From contig JARXAV010000069.1 in the NCBI GenBank assembly GCA_029865665.1, positions 1-17,650 on the forward strand: a stretch of DNA of 17,650 nucleotides. The letters are read 5' to 3'. Source of the DNA: Flectobacillus sp. (lineage in GTDB: Bacteria > Bacteroidota > Bacteroidia > Cytophagales > Spirosomataceae). The translations under genes and the position numbers were made by a program. Under the pieces are notes generated by a model that was not told where the DNA came from, did not search any database, and saw nothing but the letters and a program-made list of their open reading frames with translations. How positions within the stretch are numbered: position 1 is the first letter of the stretch; the number at the start of each line of letters is the position of its first letter. Below, in pieces: positions 7,564-15,495 of this stretch.

Positions 7564-8940
7564 GTGAATTTAAAAGAGTTAAAGTATATCTATTTTTTAG
7601 GGATTGGCGGAATTGGAATGTCTGCTATTGCTCGTTGGTTTATTGCAAATGGTTATGAATTAGCAGGTTATGATAAAACTGCAACGCCTTTGACCAATGC
7701 CCTTCAAGCAGAAGGAATTTCGGTTCATTTTGATGATAACGTTGCCTTGATTCCTGCTGAGTTTTTAGCAAACCCTGCTGAAACGCTTGTCGTATATACA
7801 CCAGCAATTCCAAAAACGCATCAAGAATACAATTTTTTGATTGAAAAAGGGTTTACTCTAATGAAGCGTTCTCAGGTCTTGGGCTTGCTTACGCAAAACC
7901 TGTTTACGATTGCCGTTGCTGGAACACATGGGAAAACGACAACTTCTTCGATGGTTTCGCACATCTTAAAAAATGCGGGTAAAAACGTAACCGCATTTTT
8001 AGGTGGTATTACTCAGAATTATGGCACGAATTTTATAGTAAATGAAGGGAAGGAAGATGTAATTTGTGTGGTAGAGGCAGATGAGTTTGATCGTTCGTTT
8101 TTAACGCTTCATCCAGATTTGACTATTGTTACTTCGACAGATGCCGATCACCTAGATATTTATGGAGACCACAACCATGTATTAGAGTCTTTCCGTATGT
8201 TTGTTAGTCAAATTAAAGACGGAGGTCGTTTGTTTCAGTGTCATGGTCTTGAGTTGCAATCATATACCGAAGTAGAGGCAAAGGAATTTGGTCTTAAAAA
8301 TGGAGACTTCAAAGCTCAAAACCTTCGAATTGAAAATGCGGAGATGATTTTTGATATTGTCTATCCTGCTGGAGTAATTGCTAATTGTTCGATGTTGATT
8401 CCTGGATTTCATAATGTTGAAAACTCACTCGCAGCAGCAGCCGTAGCCTTAGCCGTGGGTGTTAGTCCCGAAAAAGTGAAGGAAGGTATCGCTACTTTCA
8501 AAGGGGTAAAAAGACGTTTTGAATATCATTATCGTAGTGAAAGAGTGGTATATATTGATGACTATGCACATCACCCAACAGAAATTGAGGCCTTTTTAAC
8601 GTCTGTGAAAGCACTTTATCCAACACGTAAATTGACCGTTATTTTTCAGCCCCATTTATATACTCGAACAAGAGATTTTCAAGAAGGTTTTGCCGAAAGT
8701 TTAAGCCTTGCTGATGATTTAATTTTACTGGATATTTACCCAGCAAGAGAGTTGCCAATTGAGGGAGTTACTGCCGATATTATCTTTGATAAAGTGACTA
8801 TTAAGGATAAAATATTGGCAAAAAAAGAAGATGTATTGAACTTATTGGCAGACAAAAAACCAGAATTAGTAGTAACTGTTGGTGCTGGTGATATAGATAC
8901 GATTATACCTAGCATTTCGAGTTTTGTGTCGTCATTATAG
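7564..8940 (+). CDS. murC: UDP-N-acetylmuramate--L-alanine ligase
   Basis: MurC adds the first L-alanine to UDP-MurNAc in the cytoplasm, one step before MurD. The 458 residues hold FLGIGGIGMSAIA (11-23), VYTPAIP (77-83), the ATP loop AGTHGKTTT (119-127), VVEADEFDRSFL (169-180), STDADHLDIYGDH (191-203), PGFHNVENSLAAAA, RRFEYHYRSERVVYIDDYAHHPTEI and FQPHLYTRTRDF. These cover all three Mur-ligase domains, and the GxGGxGMS start separates MurC from MurD. The start is GTG at 7564: it gives the short family-like lead NLKELKYIYFLGIGGIGMS, and no ATG is available before Met19. It closes the tight part of the operon. A 481-base gap follows before ftsQ, and I see no clear intrinsic terminator there. 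Confidence 0.96.
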   Translation: MNLKELKYIYFLGIGGIGMSAIARWFIANGYELAGYDKTATPLTNALQAEGISVHFDDNVALIPAEFLANPAETLVVYTPAIPKTHQEYNFLIEKGFTLMKRSQVLGLLTQNLFTIAVAGTHGKTTTSSMVSHILKNAGKNVTAFLGGITQNYGTNFIVNEGKEDVICVVEADEFDRSFLTLHPDLTIVTSTDADHLDIYGDHNHVLESFRMFVSQIKDGGRLFQCHGLELQSYTEVEAKEFGLKNGDFKAQNLRIENAEMIFDIVYPAGVIANCSMLIPGFHNVENSLAAAAVALAVGVSPEKVKEGIATFKGVKRRFEYHYRSERVVYIDDYAHHPTEIEAFLTSVKALYPTRKLTVIFQPHLYTRTRDFQEGFAESLSLADDLILLDIYPARELPIEGVTADIIFDKVTIKDKILAKKEDVLNLLADKKPELVVTVGAGDIDTIIPSISSFVSSL

Positions 8941-9421
8941 ATTTTGATTCGTTCCTTGTATTTTTTTTGAAAATTATTTTAATCATATTTTTGTCGAAAA
9001 ACACGCTTTTTAATAATTTTTGTCTATCTAAATGGTGTTTTATGACATTCTTATGCTCGTTTACTAACTTTATCTGAAAAAACAACAAAAAAAATATTAA
9101 TTTCGTGTGACTCTTGTGCTTTTGTTAGTTTTTAAATTGGAATTTTAGTAAACGAAATCAGTAAACTGCGTAAAAAGTACTACTCTAAACAGTCTTCTTA
9201 ATTGATACACATTCATTAGTAGCTATTTTTTTGGGATACCCGTCTATCAAAAGGTGTTCCGAATGAAACACGCATATTAGTGTAATGGATATTTATGGTT
9301 TTAAAATACCCTAAAGTAATGCTTGAGATAGCATAAGAAATTTGATAAAGAGTTAAAAGTTATCTGTTTACCTATAGAAAGGTCATCTAAAAGTTTATTG
9401 ATAACGTAAACGCTAATTGTA
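8941..9421. other. Gene-free AT-rich gap between murC and ftsQ
   Basis: No convincing gene lies in these 481 bases. The longest reading frames are a 12-codon ATG frame at 9032-9067 and the tail of an antisense frame that runs into ftsQ. The region is very AT-rich, with T and A tracts near 8961 and 9079-9098. It holds one -7 like octamer (TATTTTTG, 8986-8993). Two imperfect copies of a GTCTATC...GGTGTT string occur at 9022-9039 and 9242-9258. I see no good stem with a T tail, so read-through from murC into ftsQ remains possible. Confidence 0.6.
8967..8993 (+). promoter_or_regulatory. Weak promoter candidate upstream of ftsQ
   Basis: TATTTTTG (8986-8993) matches TAnnTTTG exactly. The nearest -33 like TTG is at 8967-8969, only 16 bases upstream, slightly short of the usual 17-23. 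If used, it would give ftsQ a leader of more than 400 bases. Such octamers can occur by chance in AT-rich DNA. Confidence 0.25.
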
Positions 9422-10186
9422 TTGCCACTTAAATTTAAAATAAATTCTACTTTTTTACTGATAGCAATAGGTATATTGCTGTTAGTAGTTGTTTTCTTTT
9501 CAGAGTGGGGGCGTTCAAACCAGCGATGTAAAGAATTAAACATTACGATAGAAAGCCAGAATGAACATCGCTTATTAGAAAAAGGAGATATTAGAGCATT
9601 AGCGGCTCCGAGTACGTCAGAAAGCCCTATTGGTAAGACGTATAAGAATATCAATTTAAAAAAGATAGAAGAACGGGTTTTGTCTAATAAACTGGTGAAG
9701 GTATGTCAGGTACATAGAAGTCTCAGTGGAAATCTGTTAATTGACGTAGAAGAATACAAGCCTATTGCACGTATTGTAAGTGCTTTAAGTGATGGGGTGA
9801 TAGATAGTTATGTTGCCGAAAATGGTGACTTAATAGGCACTTCAAAGTCATATACACCGAGGGTACTACTTCTTTCAGGAAAGTATTTCGAGGGAGATGA
9901 AAAAATAAAGAAAGTAAAGAGTAAACCGTTATTAGATTTAATAGAGGCCATAAACGAAGACGAATTTTGGAAAGCTCAGATTACCCAACTTATTATTGAA
10001 AAAGATGGCGGTATTACGCTAGTTCCTGAAGTTGGTAAGCACGTGATCGAATTTGGTATGGCACTGGAAATCGAAGCTAAATTCAGAAAGTTGAAGATAT
10101 TTTATAAGAAAATTCTCGCAACCAAAGGATGGAATGCTTACAGTAAAGTGAGTGTTAAATATAAAAATCAGATTGTTTGTGAATGA
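9422..10186 (+). CDS. ftsQ: Cell division protein FtsQ (POTRA domain)
   Basis: FtsQ (DivIB) is a single-pass membrane protein that bridges early and late division proteins in the periplasm. The 254 residues show a very short basic N-terminus, one membrane helix (about 10-27), then a periplasmic POTRA-like segment (about 36-108) and the beta domain. That domain holds VEEYKPIARIV, YVAENGDLIG and a Bacteroidota-type end, YSKVSVKYKNQIVCE. Sequence identity in this family is low, so position next to murC and ftsA is part of the evidence. The start is TTG at 9422: an in-frame stop sits at 9407 and the next Met is far inside the protein. The cytoplasmic tail is only about nine residues, shorter than in E. 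coli. Confidence 0.9.
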   Translation: MPLKFKINSTFLLIAIGILLLVVVFFSEWGRSNQRCKELNITIESQNEHRLLEKGDIRALAAPSTSESPIGKTYKNINLKKIEERVLSNKLVKVCQVHRSLSGNLLIDVEEYKPIARIVSALSDGVIDSYVAENGDLIGTSKSYTPRVLLLSGKYFEGDEKIKKVKSKPLLDLIEAINEDEFWKAQITQLIIEKDGGITLVPEVGKHVIEFGMALEIEAKFRKLKIFYKKILATKGWNAYSKVSVKYKNQIVCE

Positions 10187-10347
10187 GTTACTTTGTTGAT
10201 TTATAATAACTTATCCTGTTTTTTCTGATGCTTTTATTAATATAACTATGCTGTTATTAATGGTTTTATAGTGTCTATCACTTGTATAGAAGATCATCTT
10301 TACTTCATTGATTAGTAAGGAATTCGCCGTATAAAAAATATAAACTT

Positions 10348-10366
10348 GAAGTCTCTACTGGGCTTC
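10348..10366 (+). promoter_or_regulatory. Small hairpin just before the ftsA start
   Basis: GAAGTCT (10348-10354) can pair with GGGCTTC (10360-10366), with two G-T wobbles and a 5-base loop, ending 9 bases before the ftsA ATG. It could affect ribosome access, but such a short stem may be chance. Confidence 0.25.
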
Positions 10367-10375
10367 TAAATTATC

Positions 10376-11761
10376 ATGAGTGAAATAATCGTTGGACTAG
10401 ACATAGGTAGCAAGCAGGTCAGCGTTGTCGCTGGTCGCTTAGACAACTTGGGTAAGTTGGAGATATTGGGCTTAGGTAAAGCCGATACAACTGGCAAGGT
10501 TTCTAAGGGCGTTGTATTAAACGTCAATAAGACTATCGAGGCTGTTCGTGAGGCGATTGAACAAGTTGAAAATCAAGCAAATATTGATGTTCGAGGTGTG
10601 ATAGCTAGCGTGGCTGGCCCTAATGTTACTGGGGCTAAACATCGTGCTATGATTACTCGTAATACCGAAGGAGAAGAAGTAACCGTTACTGATGTTGATC
10701 AAATATCAAGTGATGCAGAGCGTACTTTTATCTCTCAAGGGAATTCTATTGTCCATACAATTCCACAAGAATATTCCGTAGATTCTAGCACAGGTATTCA
10801 TGACCCAGTCGGAATTAGTGGAATTAAATTGCAATCTGAGTTTTTAATGGTCACGTCTCCAACCCTTGCCTTAGAAAAAACTAAGCGTTGTATTGAGCGT
10901 GCAAAAGATAATATGGAAATTGAAGGAGGACTTGTATTTTCTCCTTTGGCTGCTTCGTTGGCTGTATTGTCGGAACAAGAGCGTAAGAGTGGGGTTGTGT
11001 TGGTAGATATTGGAAGTGGAACAACGGAAATCGTTATTTATTATAAAAGTATCGTTCGTCATATTGCTGTTTTACCTTTTGCAGGGGACATTATTACTGC
11101 CGATGTTGAACAGGGCTGTAATGTTTCTAATGAACACGCAGAAGAGTTGAAAGTGAAATTTGGTTCGGCTATGTCGAGCGAGGTGAACTTGGAAGAAGTT
11201 GTTTCTGTGCCAGGTATTAATGGACGTAAACCTAAATTAGTCTCTATTAAAAACTTATCCATTATCATTGAAGAGCGTTTAAAGGAAATAGCGGCGATGG
11301 TCGTTGCTGAAATTACTCGTTCTGGTTACGGCAATCGTCTTTCTTGTGGTATTGTAGTTACGGGTGGTTCAGTTCAGATGCCTTACATTACGGAGTTGTT
11401 TGAAAAAGTGACTGGAAGAGATGTTCGTATGGGTTATCCAAATGAAAACCTTGGAAAGAGTATTACAGAAGAAATCAAGAACCCAATGTATGCTACAGCC
11501 GTAGGCTTAGTTTGGAATGGTTTTAAGTCAATTGACGAAAGAGAAGATTCATACAAAGAGTTAAGACGTTATGCTCCTGCTCCGAAAACTATTGTGCACA
11601 GCCCAACACCTCCGCAAAGCTTACATAATGGAAAGCCTCGTCAGGAGAAAGAAAAGCCAACGGAGAAACCAAGTGGTGGTTGGAGTTTAATGGGTAGCTT
11701 AAAACGTCTCGGAGGACGTATTTTGGGCGAAGATTTAGGTGAAAGTGATAAATACGAATAA
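10376..11761 (+). CDS. ftsA: Cell division protein FtsA
   Basis: FtsA is an actin-like ATPase that anchors FtsZ filaments to the membrane. The 461 residues show phosphate loop 1 (GLDIGSKQ, 7-14), the 1C domain with GVIASVAGPNVTG (74-86), phosphate loop 2 (VVLVDIGSGTTEI, 207-219) and the adenosine motif VTGGSVQMPYI (328-338). A Pro/Lys-rich linker (about 401-432) leads to a C-terminal stretch, GGWSLMGSLKRLGGRIL (434-450). This stretch fits an amphipathic membrane-targeting helix, although eleven residues follow it. The ATG at 10376 gives the family-like start MSEIIVGLDIG. It lies 189 bases after ftsQ with no clear promoter between. In most bacteria ftsZ comes next, but here a terminator and convergent aspS follow. 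Confidence 0.96.
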   Translation: MSEIIVGLDIGSKQVSVVAGRLDNLGKLEILGLGKADTTGKVSKGVVLNVNKTIEAVREAIEQVENQANIDVRGVIASVAGPNVTGAKHRAMITRNTEGEEVTVTDVDQISSDAERTFISQGNSIVHTIPQEYSVDSSTGIHDPVGISGIKLQSEFLMVTSPTLALEKTKRCIERAKDNMEIEGGLVFSPLAASLAVLSEQERKSGVVLVDIGSGTTEIVIYYKSIVRHIAVLPFAGDIITADVEQGCNVSNEHAEELKVKFGSAMSSEVNLEEVVSVPGINGRKPKLVSIKNLSIIIEERLKEIAAMVVAEITRSGYGNRLSCGIVVTGGSVQMPYITELFEKVTGRDVRMGYPNENLGKSITEEIKNPMYATAVGLVWNGFKSIDEREDSYKELRRYAPAPKTIVHSPTPPQSLHNGKPRQEKEKPTEKPSGGWSLMGSLKRLGGRILGEDLGESDKYE

Positions 11762-11783
11762 AAAGATTCGTTGAAGATAAAAA

Positions 11784-11823
11784 AGAAGCCGTTGGAACGT
11801 ACGTTTCAACGGCTTTTCTGTTT
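11784..11823. terminator. Bidirectional terminator between ftsA and aspS
   Basis: GCCGTTGGAACGT (11788-11800) pairs with ACGTTTCAACGGC (11801-11813), with a single G-T wobble, folding with a GTAC tip. A tracts lie on the left (11781-11787) and a T-rich run on the right (TTTTCTGTTTT). The symmetry serves ftsA on the + strand and aspS on the - strand. Confidence 0.88.
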
Positions 11824-11830
11824 TGATACG

Positions 11831-11862
11831 TTAGGCTTTCAAAAATTAATCTGAAAGCCTAA
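11831..11862. repeat. Second inverted repeat downstream of aspS
   Basis: TTAGGCTTTCA (11831-11841) and TGAAAGCCTAA (11852-11862) are perfect 11-base arms around a 10-base AT-rich loop. It lies 13 bases beyond the aspS stop on the - strand. No long T tail follows on either strand, so it may stabilise mRNA ends or assist the neighbouring terminator rather than terminate alone. Confidence 0.65.
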
Positions 11863-11874
11863 AGTCAATAAAAC

Positions 11875-13638
11875 TTATAATACGGTCTTGATTTTTAACT
11901 CATCCATTTGTTTGGCATCAATGCTAGATGGAGCGTCAATCATTACGTCACGTCCTGAATTGTTTTTCGGGAATGCGATGAAATCTCTGATAGAATCTGA
12001 ACCACCGAATAATGAACAAATACGGTCGAAACCAAATGCTAATCCTCCGTGTGGTGGAGCTCCATATTCAAAAGCATCCATCAAGAAACCAAATTGGTGT
12101 TTTGCTTCTTCGTCCGAGAATCCAAGGGCTTCAAACATTTTTGCTTGTAAGTCTTTTTGGAAAATACGAATTGAACCACCACCAATTTCAACGCCATTGA
12201 TAACCATATCGTAAGCATTGGCACGGATTTTACCGAAGTCACCCGATTCTAAGAACTGAATATCTTCTGGTTTTGGTGAGGTGAACGGGTGGTGCATTGC
12301 AAACCAACGATCATCTTCTTCGCCATACTCAAATAATGGGAAGTCAATTACCCAGTGAGCCGCAAATTTCTCAGGGTCACGTAAGCCCAAACGGTTACCC
12401 ATTTCTAAACGTAAATCGTTCAATTGTTTTCTTGCTTTGTCGCCTTCGCCACAAAGAATCAACATCAAGTCGCCAGGTTCAGCACCGAATGCGTCTGCCC
12501 ATGTTTTCAAATCTTCTGGAGAATAGAATTTATCTACCGAAGATTTAAGGCTACCGTCTGCCATACAACGTAAGTAAACTAAGCCTTTTGCACCGATTTG
12601 AGGGCGTTTTACAAACTCCGTCAATTCATCTACTTGCTTACGAGTATAATCTGCACAACCTTTAGCGTTGATACCTACCACGGTAGAAGCTCCGTCAAAA
12701 ACGGGGAAGCCTTTTCCGCTTGTTAAATCAACTTCTTCTGACTTCAATTCAACAAACTGCATTCCAAAACGAATATCTGGTTTGTCTGAACCGTAATATT
12801 TCATCGCATGAGCATACGTCATACGAGTTAATTCTGGCAAGTCAATTCCTTTGATGGTTTTGAATAAATGTCTGATTAACCCTTCAAATAATTGTAATAC
12901 GTCTTCTTGTTCAACAAACGACATTTCACAGTCGATTTGAGTAAACTCTGGTTGACGGTCTGCACGTAAATCTTCGTCACGGAAACATTTTACAATTTGG
13001 AAGTAACGGTCAAAACCCGAAACCATCAATAATTGCTTAAATGTTTGTGGCGATTGAGGTAACGCATAAAACTCACCTGGGTTCATACGAGAAGGTACTA
13101 CGAAATCTCTTGCTCCTTCTGGAGTTGATTTAATCAAAACAGGAGTTTCTACTTCAATGAAGTTTTGACCGTCTAAGTACGAACGTACTTGTTGTGCCAT
13201 TTTATGACGTAAAATTAAGTTTTCACGAACAGGATTACGACGTAAATCTAAGTAACGGTATTTCATACGAAGGTCATCGCCTCCGTCTGTAATGTCTTCA
13301 ATTAAGAAAGGAGGTAATTTTGCAGGATTTAAAACAGTAATCGTTTCTATTTTAATCTCTACTTCTCCTGTTGGAATTTTGTCATTTTTTGACAAACGTT
13401 CAACTACTGTTCCTGTTGCCGAAACAACGAACTCACGTCCTAATGAACGAGTAGTCGCTAGTGCTTCTTTGCTAGACTGACCTTCTTCTAACATTAATTG
13501 GGTAATCCCGAAACGGTCACGAAGATCAACCCAAATCATACCCCCTTTATCACGGGTACGTTGTACCCAACCGCATAATGTTACGGTTTGACCTACATTT
13601 GAAAGGCGGAGTTCGCCATTATTATGTGTTCTTAGCAT
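11875..13638 (-). CDS. aspS: Aspartyl-tRNA synthetase (bacterial type, with GAD insertion)
   Basis: This class IIb synthetase charges tRNA-Asp. The 587 residues match the bacterial length. The order is: OB-fold anticodon domain ([20 protein letters not shown], 23-42), motif 1 region with [10 protein letters not shown] (159-168), the flipping-loop region STPEGARDF (171-179), motif 2 [14 protein letters not shown] (219-232), the GAD insertion (about 290-420), [11 protein letters not shown] (445-455), [20 protein letters not shown] (473-492) and motif 3 [10 protein letters not shown] (531-540). Residue 31 in the anticodon domain is Lys. In studied enzymes His at this place goes with non-discriminating and Leu with discriminating charging, so specificity for tRNA-Asn is not settled. 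The start ATG is at 13638, giving [11 protein letters not shown]. It converges on ftsA and diverges from the carotenoid gene. Confidence 0.97.
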   Translation of the reverse strand: MLRTHNNGELRLSNVGQTVTLCGWVQRTRDKGGMIWVDLRDRFGITQLMLEEGQSSKEALATTRSLGREFVVSATGTVVERLSKNDKIPTGEVEIKIETITVLNPAKLPPFLIEDITDGGDDLRMKYRYLDLRRNPVRENLILRHKMAQQVRSYLDGQNFIEVETPVLIKSTPEGARDFVVPSRMNPGEFYALPQSPQTFKQLLMVSGFDRYFQIVKCFRDEDLRADRQPEFTQIDCEMSFVEQEDVLQLFEGLIRHLFKTIKGIDLPELTRMTYAHAMKYYGSDKPDIRFGMQFVELKSEEVDLTSGKGFPVFDGASTVVGINAKGCADYTRKQVDELTEFVKRPQIGAKGLVYLRCMADGSLKSSVDKFYSPEDLKTWADAFGAEPGDLMLILCGEGDKARKQLNDLRLEMGNRLGLRDPEKFAAHWVIDFPLFEYGEEDDRWFAMHHPFTSPKPEDIQFLESGDFGKIRANAYDMVINGVEIGGGSIRIFQKDLQAKMFEALGFSDEEAKHQFGFLMDAFEYGAPPHGGLAFGFDRICSLFGGSDSIRDFIAFPKNNSGRDVMIDAPSSIDAKQMDELKIKTVL

Positions 13639-13672
13639 ACAATTTTAATAAAAGACCCTTCCTTTTTGCTTA

Positions 13673-13706
13673 TTTTGTGATGATTAAGGGAACGGTACTA
13701 TTTTTG
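13673..13706 (+). promoter_or_regulatory. Candidate promoter for the carotenoid desaturase gene
   Basis: TTTTG (13673-13677) and TATTTTTG (13699-13706) are separated by 21 bases, matching the Bacteroidota TTTG/TAnnTTTG form. It points toward the crtD-like gene and predicts a leader of roughly 125 bases. Confidence 0.5.
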
Positions 13707-13713
13707 ATTTTCA

Positions 13714-13747
13714 CAAAATTACGGAATTTGTTAGGTGTGACCCAAAA
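13714..13747 (-). promoter_or_regulatory. Candidate promoter for aspS
   Basis: On the - strand TTTTG (13747-13743) and TAATTTTG (13721-13714) are separated by 21 bases, again the Bacteroidota form. The predicted aspS leader is about 70 bases. It overlaps head-on the start region of the opposing promoter candidate. Confidence 0.55.
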
Positions 13748-13837
13748 GTTTTAAAAACTATTTACCTAGCTTCTTGATTATACTCTGAGGGATATAGCGA
13801 AACAAGGCGTTAAAAGCAGATTTAAGGAACATAAAAA

Positions 13838-15301
13838 ATGAAAAAAGCGGTAATCGTTGGAGCAGGCATTGCAGGGATTGCATCGGCTATTCGGCTGGCA
13901 CATAAGGGGTATCGAGTAAGTGTAATCGAAGCAAATAGTTATGCTGGAGGCAAATTAAGCAGTTTTGAACAGGAGGGTTTTCGCTTCGATGCAGGGCCGT
14001 CTTTGTTTACTTTGCCGTCGCTGGTAGAGGAATTATTCCGACTGGTAGGCAAAGAACCACAAGATTATTTTGAGTATGAAAAACTGGATGAAGTATGCCG
14101 TTATTTTTGGGAAGATCAAACTCGCCTAACCGCTTGGGGAAATGTAAAGCGTTTTGCTCAAGAAATGGAAGCTGTTTTGGGTGAACCAGCCTCAAAAATT
14201 GAGCAGTTTTTACAGGAAAGTGCGTTTAAATATGAGATTTTAGACGGTTTATTCTTACAGGATTCACTTCATAAATGGAGTACTTGGACTTCTAAAAAAG
14301 CGATAAAAGGCTATTTGAATCTTCCTAAATTGGGAATCTTCGGAACGATGAATCAGGCGAATGAGCGTTTTTTTTCTAACCCTAAAGTCGTACAGTTATT
14401 TAATCGTTATGCGACGTATAACGGTTCTGATCCTTACCAAACCCCTGCGACACTCAACATTATTCCACATTTGGAATATAATATTGGGGCATTTTTCCCA
14501 AAAAAAGGAATGGTCGCTATTACCGATTCGTTAGTGACGTTGGCTAAGGAATTAGGCGTGACGTTTTTGTTTTCCACAAAAGTCAATGAAATTGTTGTGG
14601 AAAAAGGAAGCGTTCGGGGCGTTTTGATGGGAGAGGAGAATAGCTTTCATGAAGCAGAGTTAGTGGTGTCGAATATGGACATTACCCATACGTATCGAAA
14701 GCTATTACCAAGAGAAGAACATCCTGAAAAACTATTGAATCAGCCTAAATCGAGTTCGGGGGTCATTTTTTATTGGGGAATTAAACGGATTTTTGCTGAA
14801 TTGGGTTTACACAATATTTTCTTTAGTGACGACTATCAGCAAGAGTTCAACACGATGTTTGAGGACAAAACGATTTTCCATGACCCAACCGTGTATGTGA
14901 ATATCAGTGCTAAACATAAACCCGATGATGCTCCACAGGGTTGCGAAAACTGGTTTGTTCTAGTGAATGCTCCTGCAAATGAAGGGCAAGATTGGGCTGC
15001 ACTTATTGAACAATTACGGAAGAATGTCTGTACTAAATTAAGTCGTATTCTGGGGGTAAATGTCGCAGAACTAATTATTTCGGAATCTATTTTAGACCCA
15101 AGAACGATTGAATCGAAGACTTCTTCGGCTCAAGGGGCTTTGTATGGCAATTCATCGAACAATCGTTATGCTGCTTTTTTACGCCATCCCAATTTTTCAT
15201 CTAAGATTAAGGGCTTACATTTTGTAGGAGGGAGTGTCCATCCTGGCGGAGGAATTCCTTTGGCATTATCTTCCGCAAAAATTATGAGTGAAAACCTGTG
15301 A
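13838..15301 (+). CDS. crtD: Carotenoid desaturase, CrtI/CrtD family (probable 1-hydroxycarotenoid 3,4-desaturase)
   Basis: This 487-residue FAD-dependent amine-oxidase-fold enzyme desaturates carotenoids at the membrane. The N-terminus carries the dinucleotide-binding loop VIVGAGIAGIASAIRLA (5-21), EANSYAGGKL (31-40) and FRFDAGPSLFTLP (48-60). The C-terminus has FVGGSVHPGGGIPLALSSAKI, the conserved FAD-contacting end of the family. The stretch ALYGNSSNNRYAAFLRHPNF, in place of the TQSAWFRPHN-type region of phytoene desaturases, makes me favour a CrtD-type enzyme acting on a 1-hydroxy carotene over CrtI. This call is from memory of the family and is moderate. The ATG at 13838 is well placed before the first beta strand. 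No other carotenoid gene is next to it, so the rest of the pathway must lie elsewhere. Confidence 0.75.
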   Translation: MKKAVIVGAGIAGIASAIRLAHKGYRVSVIEANSYAGGKLSSFEQEGFRFDAGPSLFTLPSLVEELFRLVGKEPQDYFEYEKLDEVCRYFWEDQTRLTAWGNVKRFAQEMEAVLGEPASKIEQFLQESAFKYEILDGLFLQDSLHKWSTWTSKKAIKGYLNLPKLGIFGTMNQANERFFSNPKVVQLFNRYATYNGSDPYQTPATLNIIPHLEYNIGAFFPKKGMVAITDSLVTLAKELGVTFLFSTKVNEIVVEKGSVRGVLMGEENSFHEAELVVSNMDITHTYRKLLPREEHPEKLLNQPKSSSGVIFYWGIKRIFAELGLHNIFFSDDYQQEFNTMFEDKTIFHDPTVYVNISAKHKPDDAPQGCENWFVLVNAPANEGQDWAALIEQLRKNVCTKLSRILGVNVAELIISESILDPRTIESKTSSAQGALYGNSSNNRYAAFLRHPNFSSKIKGLHFVGGSVHPGGGIPLALSSAKIMSENL

Positions 15302-15304
15302 GAG

Positions 15305-15334
15305 ATGTTGGATGATGGATTTTGAATGTTGGAT
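15305..15334 (+). repeat. Short direct repeat beside the palindrome
   Basis: ATGTTGGAT occurs at 15305-15313 and again at 15326-15334, within a GGAT/TTGGAT-rich low-complexity stretch directly after the crtD-like stop. It may be a decayed tandem repeat. Confidence 0.5.
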
Positions 15335-15338
15335 TATC

Positions 15339-15382
15339 TTCTTCACCCTGACAGCGGTCATCGACCCTGTCAGGGTGAAGAA
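15339..15382. repeat. REP-like perfect palindrome (16-base arms)
   Basis: TTCTTCACCCTGACAG (15339-15354) and CTGTCAGGGTGAAGAA (15367-15382) are perfect complements. Inside them GGTC (15356-15359) pairs with GACC (15363-15366) around an ATC loop, with one unpaired C. It is far more GC-rich than the surrounding DNA, and no T tail follows on the + strand, unlike the true terminators in this window. Its position 37 bases past a gene end fits a repetitive extragenic palindrome, though a role as transcript end or mRNA stabiliser is possible. Confidence 0.8.
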
Positions 15383-15495
15383 CGCAATCCCTAATAGTAC
15401 TTGAAAAGGGATTATTATCATTCAACTTTATTTTAGCAGAAATACTTAGTAAATTGCAGGCTCAAACAAGAAACGCAATTTTATTTATTATAATC

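Noticed and set aside
9032..9067. 12-codon ATG frame in the murC-ftsQ gap as a leader peptide
   Set aside because: There is no run of regulatory codons and no attenuator hairpin after it; short frames like this are expected by chance.
9301..9654. 117-codon open frame on the - strand over the ftsQ start
   Set aside because: It overlaps the real ftsQ membrane helix and POTRA region antisense, and shows no domain or leader of its own.
11888..12214. 108-codon open frame on the + strand inside aspS
   Set aside because: It is the antisense shadow of the conserved aspS C-terminal domain.
15386..15413. AATCCCT/AGGGATT inverted repeat after the palindrome
   Set aside because: Only 7 paired bases around a 14-base loop with no T tail; too weak to call.
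15454..15495. TTG start extending the DUF4293 protein by 14 residues
   Set aside because: The family begins at MIQR, encoded from the ATG at 15496.
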